From NCBI GenBank assembly GCA_034769895.1, contig JAWRYS010000976.1, forward strand, positions 1 through 64,000: a stretch of DNA of 64,000 bases. The letters run 5' to 3'. The stretch's first letter is position 1; each line of letters opens with the position of its first letter. Positions 26,691 through 38,204 of this stretch are shown piece by piece. Both the position numbers and the translations under genes were made by a program. Below the pieces are notes generated by a model. It saw only the letters and a list, made by a program, of their open reading frames with translations, was not told the DNA's origin and made no database searches. The stretch comes from Magicicada septendecula (lineage: Eukaryota > Arthropoda > Insecta > Hemiptera > Cicadidae).

Positions 26691-27551
26691 TATAAATTGT
26701 TTGGAAAAAGTGTCTTGTACTAACCCCCCCCACGTATGTAATGGATCTTCGCAAGAAATCATTATTGCACGCACATCGTTGGTTATCGATACTCGATCAA
26801 GACAACAATTTGTTGGCTAACCATTAACTCGTGTGGAGATGTTCGAACAGTGATGGTGAATCGTTCACCACCCACGCACAGAGCATAAACAAAGGCACTG
26901 ATAGTAACTGCCTTACTATGGTGACTGCAGGTACAGTTATCCGTTATTCACTCCAATTCTAGATAACAGAATCACAACACGAAGTGTGTGGTTAACACTA
27001 AAATTGAAATGTTTTCGATTAATTTTTAATACCAAAAGAATATTTCTATCTGGTTATAGCTGTCACAGCTGACGTATCTTATCGCGAACCGTCAAGCTTT
27101 ACATTTATGGCAGCAGAATATAAATGCAAGTAACTTTTTCTTAATCGTTTAACGATTTTATTACCATGTTTCGTATTGTCAGCACGATATCGTACTCGGT
27201 ACAATTTGTGATAGAAGTCGTTCATATGAAGAATACGTATTGGTTGTAATAATGTTAACTGGGTATATTTAGGTCTCACAGAATCAATCAATTTGTGTAA
27301 TTTTCACAAATGAAGGTAAGTAGTTTGTTAAAAGAAATTTTTTTATAATCTGTGTTCACAGTTTCCTGCAGTATTAGCTAAACGTTCTGAATAGAAAACA
27401 ACTTAACTCTGAACACTAACATCGGAATTCATATAGGAGACAAAATAGTGATTTAAAATAGTTATGTTAAATGTAAAATAAGAATTAATAATAACGTAAT
27501 GTGTAAAATAATTATTGTGTGTTGTAAGAAGATCTAATTACAGGAATTTGA

Positions 27552-27806
27552 AGCTTCTACAATAGATGTAAAATTTTTGTAAGAACATCAAATTTAATAT
27601 CACAGGAGTTTTCAACTTCAGCAGGAGTCTGCCAAGGTGATGTTCTTAGTCCAGTACTTTTCATAATACTAATGGATGATGTAATACAAAGCTGCAAGGC
27701 CAGAATTAGAGGATTCCATGTTGGGAATTCGCGGCTTCAGCCGATTCGAGCGGGGGTCACTGTGAATATTTCAGTTAATATTTGGAATTTACAACTAATT
27801 AATTAA
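27552..27806 (+). pseudogene. LINE RT fragment, sense (copy 4, reads further)
   Basis: The codon that is TAG in copies 1-3 is TCG here (27729-27731), so the frame stays open for 25 more codons to TAA at 27804-27806. The added residues do not look like RT. This suggests neutral drift rather than a restored gene. Confidence 0.65.
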
Positions 27807-28731
27807 ATTTACTATAACAACTATTTTAACATATAAATAAAAAAAGTTTTTTGTACTATATTAATATCTTTATTCCTGTTATTTAAGCTTACAATATTAA
27901 TTACCTTCACAGCACTGCAAACGCCTGCTCATCACAGACTGTGCGCAGTGACAAGTTAAGGTTTCTTAAGGTCATTATTATATTTTTTGTAAGCCCAGTT
28001 AGCTGTTGTCGCCACCAATTTTTACACATACTCATTGTGAAGTCACTGAAAACTTATACAAACTACACTAAATGCTGAAGTATAATAGAAAATAGATCCT
28101 TAAAATTTCAAAATTAATCCCAGCTGAAGTAATCCTTTTTAATCTTAGTTTACATAAAAAATTATATTTATTATATATCATTAGCAATATGAAATGATTA
28201 ACACAATATTTTGCAGTTACGACAACTTTCAGTAATAAACAATTCACAGCTACTTCTATAACAATTAAACCTAAACCTAGGCATACGTACTGCGAATAAA
28301 ATGAAAACACAAGGAAGTTCCTTTTGTTCATGATAGCATATCAGTGTCATTAAATTATTTTTTTAACAGTATGCAGGATGATAAAGGTATTCAACTGTCT
28401 TTTTATTTATTAGCCATGATTTCAAATGTTTAAAAACACTGTTTTATATAAAACATTTTTTATATCAAAAGGCAAACAATTATAGAATCTAGAATACAAA
28501 ACACAAATAAACTTTTTATACCAGTAACTTCATTTCCTTTTTAACTAAGTGTATCAATAATTTTATTTTTACACTTTAATTGTTCAACATTCTTTTTTCA
28601 TAATCACCATGTCTATTAAAATTTATTTTTTGTAGCCTACTTTGTATACATAAAAATGTCTTAAAGGTAAATAATTAATTTTTGAAAACAACGGAAATGA
28701 ATTATGCCTTACATTTTTTCCTAGTCAAATT

Positions 28732-29447
28732 TGAATATAGTGTTTTTTTAATGTTAATAGAGGATTCAAATATGGTACGGTAGGCATGTTATGCCCCAAC
28801 AACCAATTACATATGCTAATTTGAATGAACTGAAGTGAAATACACATTTTCAGCATCACTCTGTGGATGCATGGTTTTTAAGAAATAAATTTTCTCAAAA
28901 GGCTCCTAATTTTCATATTATATTATTTATGTGAGTTTTCCATGTGATTTGAACTGTAATGCCTAAATATTTATATGTATCCACTTGTTCTAACTAGCAC
29001 AACCACAATCTGTTACTATATTACATTGGTGAGTATGAAATTTTACAGGCACTGGTTAACACCTCTGTTCTTTTAAATCAAATAATACATATTTTGTTTT
29101 TTGAACATGTAGAAACATTTTATTTTCTCTCAATAAAAATTTTAAGTTTTTAGATTTGGTTCCACAGTTGTATGCATAGCATTTATGTATTTTGAGACAT
29201 ACGAAAAAGCAGTGAGTGTCTCATTGAAGTTACCAAAGCAAAGGTAATAAATAATAAATTGAAACTAGCCCAAGAACTGAACCTTGGGATACACTCTTTC
29301 TTACTTCTGGTTCCCCACTGTAAATGGGGAACATTTTCAATCTTCACACATTGTTCTCTGTTTAACAGGTATGACGAAAACCAGTTGTCTGCTGACCCCT
29401 GTAACTATGGCTATAATATGTCCTTGTTTGCCCCGGACTGTGCTTGA
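28732..29447 (-). pseudogene. LINE RT relic, antisense (copy 4)
   Basis: Same landmarks as copy 1 with a few extra substitutions. One of them leaves a longer chance ORF ending in ANKDIL at 29411. Confidence 0.62.
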
Positions 29448-30030
29448 TTTGAGGCCATGACCGGCTGTCCAGGCACAATTCGGTCAAAACGTGATTTTGT
29501 CCTCGTTTCTGGCATATTTAACTTCAATTCCAAATTAGACCTCATCGAGTTTTCAACGTTAGTTGTTTTAACTTGAATAAACCTACGTACACATGATAAA
29601 ATCATAATCATTATGACTGATACATGATTTTGATATCGATAGAATGTATGTATGTCTAACGAAGTAGTGCTGTTTTGGATATGTTAACACCTTGAATCTT
29701 GGCTTATGGTATTCGTGTTATTTCAGTTATGTTAGTTAAAAATGTGTCAAATTCAATTTTAGTTAATTATTTAAATTTTAACAATACCAAAACAAAAATG
29801 TGCATTCAGTCATGTTTAAAAGAATAGTACTGGTGCAGATTATTGTGCAGATAAATGATGTAAAAATTTTATTACCACATTTTATTTCGATAAAATTTTA
29901 GAAATTTAAAAAATGAGGCTAAATTCATATTTTGGATAAAATTCCATTTAATTTGATACCCTGAAGGGACTCCAGGTTTTTCAAAATTTTAACACTCTAA
30001 CATTTGCATAAATATGGCTGGTATTGACTG

Positions 30031-30032
<2 letters not shown>

Positions 30033-30082
<50 letters not shown>

Positions 30083-30100
30083 CTCTCTCTCTCTCTCTCA
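30033..30100. repeat. Compound (CA)n(CT)n microsatellite, copy 4
   Basis: CA run followed by a short CT run without the CACT interruption, similar to copy 1. Confidence 0.97.
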
Positions 30101-30629
30101 CTCAATCACACATGCACAATATATATGAGTTATTTTGGAAGTTACCTTGCCTTAACTTAATCGTTACTCAATGCGTTTGTCTAATGGGCATGGGTAAATT
30201 TCTTTAAGGAAAGATAATGTTGTACTACAGGTTGTTTTAACAGGGATGATTAAGCTGTTCTCACCCTGGTCTTTGTTTTTTTTTCTGGGTTTCTACACCC
30301 TTCCAGACCATCATAACACAGGAGTTAAATTCGCAGGTTCTGTCTACGTTTAATTATCTAACTTAACCTTTTAGATTTTTAAAATTAATTAGACTTGTAG
30401 GGGTGTGCATGGCAGAACTACTTGTAGGGGTGTGCACCCACTTTATAATCATATTTTTGGTAACACTGAGAACTTTAAGCCTTCTTTTATGCTTAAACAA
30501 ATTATTTATACACTTAATTATAGAAAAGCAAAAAGCAAATATTTAATTCGAAAGACTAGTTTGCTCTAATATACACATGCTGAAGTTAAAAACAAAAGAG
30601 TTTTTACTTGCCTAACTAATCATTAGTTA

Positions 30630-31081
30630 CTAATGTGACGGTTGGGGCTGCTTTTTCTGCAAAAGCTGGGGTATGTTGGATTCAAGAGCGGTTAAATTAA
30701 GTCATAAATCTGAGTGTGCGTCAAGTCTATTTCTGTGCTTGCTTTTCACTTGAGATGAAAATCCCATTTCACTCAAGAATGAGGTGGTGAATGGGATGAG
30801 CAACTCCGAACGTTCAGGATATTCATCTCTTAAAGATATCCAGAACTTTGTTAAGTCAGAATCTAAAAGTTTATGGATTTTGTTGTTCATGATATGTCTC
30901 ATGTTATCACTAACTGTACAAAATAATTTACTAAAAATTTAGTTTTAATCCCAGCATCACAGATGATATCACACAATTACTCTTTTAGTTTTACTGAGAA
31001 CAGGTTAGAACTTTCAAAATACAAGAATGGGTCTTGAATCCAATTGAATTCACTGTATCCCTCTGGGAAGCAACTTTCAAT
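30630..31081 (-). pseudogene. hAT transposase C-terminal relic (copy 4)
   Basis: Same relic, 30702-30902 being identical in translation to copy 1. It is retained although the adjacent 960 bp is deleted. Confidence 0.68.
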
Positions 31082-32871
31082 CTGGTTATCGAGAGTTAAA
31101 CATCAGAGCTGGTAAAAAGCAATGGTAGAGCATGAATAACAAAAATGTACAGTTTAGACTATGTACAAAACAGGTTGAATTTAAATTGTTAAAATGATAT
31201 ATCTTAGTTATTTACATGTAGTAGGTTTTTAAGACACAGTAAATAAATTTCCGAACCTGACTTTGCAACCCTCCAAATGCCCTCTCGGGACCCAGCAGTG
31301 GCTCTTGCCCAATACCTTAAGTAATGCTGAACTAAAGGCAAGTTTGTGGAGTGAAGCATAAAAGATAACCCAGACTTCTAATATGCTCTTAGTGAAATGG
31401 GATTTTCAGGAGTAACAACACACTATTTGGTTAACAAGCACATTTTACTAATATTGTAATACCAAGTCAATTAGATAGCCTAAATGTGTAGTAGTCTATG
31501 TGATGCTGATCACATACTGTTAATCAGCAGCACTGCAGAATATTCTAGAGCCACGCTCTTGGCATTCATCTGGAACTTTCTCACATTAGCATGATAATTA
31601 GGCTGTTGCCACCAGCTGAGTTTTAGAAAGTTGGTGTAGTAGTTTGTGCATTCATATAGGATGATATTAGACAGCAGTTTTTAATGAAAGTGACAAATGA
31701 TCAATTGTTTATTTGTGTTGTAAACTATTGTGATTTTTTTATTACTGTTTGTAGGCTATACAAAGTGTCCTGGATAATTATTTAAAGAGAACTGTTGTAA
31801 TATAAGTGTGTTTGTTTTAGCAATTGAGAGTATCTGGTATTCAATAATTCATTCCACTGTTTTAAGTTCATAATTCTTTTCACTGGTTGTAAGAATATTA
31901 TTTTCATTAATTTTCCAATTCTATGAAGTCTTCAGTAGTTTTACCACGATGAGACTCAACTTTATCACTGAAGATGCCACATCACTGAATGAGCAAATCT
32001 TTTCGTTAATAATCTCAATAAAGCATGGTTATCAGCTGAAAAAAGTTTTAGTATTAAAAGTTTTGATCACGCAAATCTATAAGGGATACTAAATGAGTAC
32101 TGATATTATGTATATATATATATAATTTAGAAACGGGTTTGGAGTTTTTTTTAAGGGGTTTTTAAAGGTTTTTTTTACTCTTTAACTTGAGGCAGTTACC
32201 TGTAAGAGGCAGTTCTCTGCAGGAACCTGACATGTTATTTAATGCTGGATCTGGTTCTGGCACAGGTCTGCGGCCGGGTCAGTTCAGCCTTTGTTAATTC
32301 CTGATATATATATTTGTAACAAAGATTAAAGAAAAGATTTAACAATTTTATAAAATTATGCCGGCTGTTTTAAAACTTAAGTTATAATTGTTTTTTCACT
32401 GTTGTAGACAGTTTTTAAAATCTTTAAATTTTTATATACTTATAATATACAATTCTTTTGATTTCATAAAATTATATAGGCTGTATGCCCACCTTAGTTA
32501 TAACTGTATTCTCTCGGGGTTATGTTCCAAGTGGATTTTCAGTAGAATTTTATATATATTTTTTTTATGCAAGAATAGAAGGAACTTACAATTTTATAAA
32601 ACCATATAGGCTGCCATACCACTCTGACTTTGCAGTTTCTAGTCGTTATGATCCATTCAGTTTTCTTAGAAAATTTCTTTTTCATTTTAACGGAGTTAAG
32701 GGGTTTTGCTTTTTTTATGAAATTATACTGGCTGTGCTGGAAACTTAAACTTATGATTGCAGTTTTGGGGCATTATGAATAATCCAGATTTTCCTCCCAG
32801 TTACATGTGGGTCCTCTAGAATGCCCACAGGCTGTCTGCCAGGTTGAACATGTATCTTATCTGTGATGTAT

Positions 32872-32879
32872 ATTATATG
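32872..32879. repeat. Target site duplication, left (ATTATATG)
   Basis: The 8-bp ATTATATG directly precedes the hAT element. The unoccupied site in copies 1-4 has this octamer once (for example near 1580 in copy 1). Confidence 0.93.
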
Positions 32880-35800
32880 CAGACCCGTATTTTGGATGTA
32901 TAACGCCCCTGTGCAGTCATTAATTTTACGCCCCCTATTCCCTGAGCTAAACTTCAGTGTCGCTATTCGTTTACAGACTATGGACAATAAATTGTTTAAT
33001 TACTTACTTCAATTTTAAACTGTGTTATAGACAGTATTTAAACTTAGCTGAATACACAATATACGAAACAAAGGTGCAAGTTAAACATTTATACATTATT
33101 CTGAAGACGATATATGGTAAACACATAGAAAATAATCACTACAGTTTAATAACCTCAATTAAAAATATCACTGAAACATCCAGTTTGGTCAGTCAAACGT
33201 ATATGGTAGAAACACTGCAATTTGATACTAACCATTTTGTGAAACTTACCGAACTTAGAGAAATGACTTTCTTCTGACTTTTGCATTTGCAAATGCATTT
33301 ATCACTTCCTCAAAATCCAGACTGACAGTGATGTCTGATTCTATGGCGAGCACTGCAAGACTGACCACTCGTTCTTGATTCTGTGCTGTCCGTAGATAGT
33401 TCTTGATTCGTTTTAAAACTGAAAATGAACTTTCAGCAGAACAGTTTGTTGCTGGAGTACAGTTGTAGATCTTGAGTGCTGTGTACACATTTGGGTAGAC
33501 ATCACTAATTTTCTTCGAAGCCAACATTCTGCAGAGAAATGGAAGAGACGATAATTTGTTACCATCTTCTGTCTTCATAGATAACAGATAGCTTTTCAAA
33601 TGGATGCATTCTTCACCAAAGCTGCTTTCTATGTCGGAATCATAAATGGCTCGAAGTTTCTCTGCAGCATCATAAATTTGAGGAGCTTCTAGTTTGGTGA
33701 TATTTGAGAGAAATGAAAATATTAAATTATATTCTTTGTAGACATTAATTCTCTTCTGTAACTCAGTCTGGATAGTTTGTATGATCTTGGAATATGAAAT
33801 TTCCATTTGTCTCCAGATCTTGTCATGTTCCAAGTCATCTGATTCACCTGATCCTAGATCTTCTTCAGGACTTTCTGGTTCCGCTTCTGATTCAGATGAT
33901 TCATCAAAAAATTGCCTACCTTTAATTTGACGTTTTGGTCTTGAAATCTCAACAGCTGAAGAAGAAGGAACTGATTCCAGACTCCTGATCTGATTAAGTT
34001 TCTTTTCAGCTGAATCTCTGTGATTGGGGAAACGGGTCTGAAGCTCAGTTAAATACACTGTAAGAGAGTCGTACATTTCAATAACAGTGGAAATGTCCAT
34101 TTCCTGAGCCTGGAATTTTTTCATGACTTTGCCAAATTGTTGAAGAATAGAACCCCACACTGATGTCATGAATGCTACCTCAATGCTATTTAATTTCCTA
34201 AGAAGACCCTCAGCTTGACATCTACCTTTACCCGTTTCATTTTCTGAAATAGTTCTTAATGCAGAAACCACTGCTTTCCAATCTGCATCCAAGCTCTTGC
34301 AAGCATCCTCACGTGCACACCAGCGAGTTGTTGACAGTGATTTCAATGTCATGGTTACAGAATCAAAAAATGTTTCAAAGATATTCCATCTCCCTGTAGA
34401 ATCTACGAAGTAATTATATAAACTTTGCAATAACTCAAAAAACCGTACTGCAGCAATACAGCATTTCACTGCTTGTGAACCAACTAGATTCAATGAGTGA
34501 GCTGCACATGGAATGAAGAAAATAAGAGGATTTCTTTCCTTGAGTCTTGCTTGCAAGCCAGAATATATTCCAGACATGTTGGCCACATTGTCATATGATT
34601 GACCTCTACAGTTATCAACTTTCAGACCATGTTGTTCTAAAGAATTCATCAGTGCTTCAAAAAGCTTTTCTCCAGTATGGCCTGTATTTTTCATAAAACA
34701 CAGAAATCTTTCAACTGAGAGCCCACAATCAGTTACATATCTAACAACTACACTTAACTGGTCATTATGAGATAAATCTGGCGTAGAATCTACTATGACT
34801 GAAAAATATTTAGAAGAAATAACTTCATTGCCTATTTTTTCACTCACTGACTTTCCCATAAGATGTATTAATTCTTCATAAGTTGCTGGTGACAAGTATG
34901 ATGTAGATCCTTTTCCAGGATTACCGAACCGTGCAATATGGTCAGCCAGAAAAGAATCGTACTCTGCAATTAATTCCAAACACATCATGAAATTTCCATT
35001 TTTCACAGAGCCAACCTTCTCTTCGTCTCCACGAAATGCTAAACCCCTAGAAGCTAGTTTTTTAACTACAGAAACAACTCTTTTTAGTACATTTCTCCAA
35101 TATGTAACTTCATGTTCATGCTGGTTGAGCAATCTTTGTCAATTCTGTTCATCTCATTTCCTCTACTTTTCAATTTTAACAAGCAGTCTCTGTGAGAAGC
35201 AGAATTTTCATGTTCCGCTATTCTTATGCCAGCATGGCTCCAATCATTGAAACCAGATGTTGCAAACTGAGATGTACCACCGAATAATTTGCATGGGGCA
35301 CAGAACAGTGATCCTTGGCTGGGAGAATAAACAAGATATTCACGGTTCATAATTTCCCCATTTACTAAAACCCTATGGAATAGTTTCTTGCTGTAAAACC
35401 GTTGTGTTCCATCAGAATATCGCCGCGAGGACTGTGAAAAGTCAGCGTCTTTGTTTTGATTAATACCATTTTTTATCAAGTAATCCCGAGTGTGGTCAGT
35501 GTTTTCCCAATAGAATGGATCATTACTAGGAATAGACACTGCAAAATCCACTTCTGTAGAGAGCGTAGCTTGTTCCTGTACTTCGAGATTTTCGACTTCC
35601 ACATTGTCTTTACTGTTTTCCACTATAATTTCACCCGAATTTTCAGGCCTACACTGTTCACTTTTGTTTTCACCACTAAAATATGAGTCCAGTCGAGGTA
35701 TTTTCTGCAAAATTTTACTCTCCCTCTGTCTTTTTTCCTCAGCTTTCTTGCGATATGCAGCACCACTTAACCTAGATCGCCCATCCATACCGTCCCTAAG

Positions 35801-36247
35801 CTATTATATCTTAACGGAAAAACCTATAGAAATACTGTTTTGTAGAACATTTAAAACTGAATAATTCACTGTCAACAGTTAAAATACTCGGCATATCGTA
35901 TAAAATGCCTTGATTTTGAAAGTTAATAACAAGTTGGAACCACGTGGAACAATGAAACGCCAACTTAACTCTGAACTAATAACAACATACACACCAAAGA
36001 ATATGCACACTACTGCATCCGCGTAGGTGTAAGAGCCACGAGCATCTAGCCAGAGTAATTTTCAATATAGGTGCTGCCATCTCGAAGAGAAGTGGTGCAC
36101 TAATAGTACCTTACTACTTTAATGCCAGAGCCAGAACGCTAATCTACTTCGGGCTTTATAATGATATGAAGCGATGTTTTTTTTAACCAGCTATATTTTG
36201 CCGCCCTGTGCACCTGCACATGTTGCACATGCCTAAATACGGCCCTG
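32880..36247 (-). mobile_element. hAT-superfamily DNA transposon, 3368 bp, inserted in array copy 5
   Basis: The ends are CAGACCCGTATTTTGG on the left and, read inward from the right, CAGGGCCGTATTTAGG (13 of 16 matching). It is bounded by 8-bp direct repeats ATTATATG, the length expected of hAT elements. A single transposase lies on the minus strand. The exact boundaries follow from comparison with array copies 1-4, which lack it. The insertion postdates the split of copy 5 from the other units. Sequence outside the coding part (32880-33254 and 35789-36247) shows no other gene. Confidence 0.95.
33255..35788 (-). pseudogene. hAT transposase (ZMYM1-like, TTF zinc finger), one frameshift
   Basis: It would cut and paste the element in the nucleus. 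The first open frame (35788-35084, 234 codons, ATG at 35788) starts with the family's LSGA..RKK leader and an LPxLxSYF-like motif. It has a TTF-type zinc finger with C163, C166, H193 and H199. The second frame (up to 35138, ending 33255; 625 codons) contains a DUF4371-like core. Its D115 (VIVDSTPD), D181 (QSYDNVA) and E567 (CSAESSF) fit the hAT DDE triad, C209-x2-H212 fits the CxxH motif, and the hAT dimerisation region FSVLKRIKNYLR is near the C-terminus. An acidic Ser/Glu insert sits near residues 400-430. The two frames overlap at 35084-35132 and are out of phase by one step, so a small indel or a sequencing error in that interval breaks the protein. No intron signals were obvious. Otherwise it is intact. 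Confidence 0.9.
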
Positions 36248-36255
36248 ATTATATG
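36248..36255. repeat. Target site duplication, right (ATTATATG)
   Basis: Exact copy of the octamer at 32872-32879, immediately after the right hAT terminus. Confidence 0.93.
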
Positions 36256-36355
36256 TATATGTGTCTTTATGTTTCAGTATGTGTTGTTAATGTTAAGTGT
36301 TATACAAGGGTATTTAAATAATTTATATGAAGTTGATTAAGGAGCTTATGTGATA

Positions 36356-36389
<34 letters not shown>

Positions 36390-36950
36390 TCTAAGGATGT
36401 TCCAAGATTACGAGTTTAGTATATTACATTGGTGATGTTATTTTGGGGGGGGGGGGTTGGATGTTAAAGAGTTGTTGATAAATAATATATTGAATATTGT
36501 AAATTATAAATATTAATTGTATAATGTCAAACATTAAATTTGAAAATATTAAATTGAATATTAAATTATACTAGTAAATTTCGCTTGCGATCGATATTTA
36601 GACTATATATATATATATTTTTTCAACATGAGTTTTGAGATAATAAACATGGTTATATTGCTGGTTAACAGAGAGTTTAATTGGAAGTCCCGTCTCACTG
36701 GACCCAGCACCTTTTGCTTCTTCTAGGCCTTCTGTCTAGTTTTAAATATCTAGTGGCCCCTCTTAAAAAAAAAAATTTACAATGCATAAAAAAATTAAAG
36801 AGGGGTTACAACTCGTCATTCAAAGCAGTTTTATAATTTATTTAAATATTCCACGAATTCATCACTTACATTATTAGTTTCACTAAATAGAGTTAATGAT
36901 TTTACACGAATGTTCATAATGCTCTATTGTAACTAACATTTGATAGGACC

Positions 36951-37143
36951 TTAACCCATGAACAAGCCTGCGATAAAACCAAGTTATATCCTTGTTATAA
37001 CCAAATCTCTAATGCGTTCCTACCCGTTAAAAGCGAGTTTAATTATCTTTACTAAGATACAAAACCAAACAAATCTCGTACTTTCGCTCGTTACATCCGA
37101 GTTCTTGTTATAAGCTAGTTCGTTATTAGCGAGTTCCACTGTA
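36951..37143 (-). mobile_element. Pogo/Tc1-like terminus relic (copy 5)
   Basis: Same relic with a few substitutions; the terminus is at 37141, followed by TA. Confidence 0.5.
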
Positions 37144-38006
37144 TATAAATTGTTTGGAAAAAGTGTCTTGTACTAACCCCCCCCCCCATTTATGTAATGG
37201 ATCTTCTCAAGAAATCATTATTGCACGCACATAGTTGGTTATCGATACTCGATCAAGGCAACAATTTGTTGGCTAACCATTAACTCGTGTGGAGATGTTC
37301 GAACAGTGATGGTGAATCATTCACCACCCACGCACAGATCATAAACAAAGGCACTGATAGTAACTGCCTTACTATGGTGACTGCAGGTACAGTTATCCGT
37401 TATTCACTCCAATTCTAGATAACAGAATCACAACACGAAGTGTGTGGTTAACACTAAAATTGAAATGTTTTCGATTAATTTTTAATACCAAAAGAATATT
37501 TCTATCTGGTTATAGCTGTCACAGCTGACGTATCTTATCGCGAACCGTCAAGCTTTACATTTATGGCAGCAGAATATAAATGCAAGTAACTTTTTCTTAA
37601 TCGTAAAACGATTTTATTACCAAGTTTCGTATTGTAAGGACGATATCGTACTCGGTACAATTTGTGATAGAAGTCGTTCGTATGAAGAATGCGTATTGGT
37701 CGTAATAATGTTAACTGGGTATATTTAGGTCTCACAGAATCAATCAATTTGTGTAATTTTCACAAATGAAGGTAAGATGTTTGTTACAAAAAATTTTTTT
37801 ATAATCTGTGTTCACAGTTCCTGCAGTATTAGCTAAACGTTCTGAATAGAAAACAACTTAACTCTGAACACTAACATCGAAATTCATATAGGAGACAAAA
37901 TAGTGATTTAAAATAATTATGTTAAATGTAAAATAAGAATTAATAATAACGTAATGTGTAAAATAATTATTGTGTGTTGTAAGAAGATCTAATTACAGGA
38001 ATTTGA

Positions 38007-38204
38007 AGCTTCTACAATAAATGTAAAATTTTTGTAAGAACATCAAATTTAAAATCACAGGAGTTTTCAACTTCAGCAGGAGTCTGCCAAGGTGATGTTC
38101 TTAGTCCAGTACTTTTCATAATACTAATGGATGATGTAATACAAAGCTGCAAGGCCAGAATTAGAGGATTCCATATTGGGAATTGGCGGCTTCAGCCGAT
38201 TTGA
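38007..38204 (+). pseudogene. LINE RT fragment, sense (copy 5)
   Basis: Same fragment with substitutions. The former TAG codon is TGG here (38184-38186), and the frame ends at TGA 38202-38204. Confidence 0.65.

Larger units (their letters stand above)
24202..31306. repeat. Array unit, copy 4 (diverged, with ~960-bp deletion)
   Basis: More diverged than copies 1-3, with scattered substitutions and small indels and an expanded TA tract near 25889-25926. It is short (7105 bp) because DNA equivalent to copy-1 positions about 6101-7063 is missing at the junction near 30332-30335. The deletion removes the pogo/Tigger-like terminus and the first half of the 140-bp duplication. It shares variants with copy 5, for example near 26769 and 26850. 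Confidence 0.94.
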
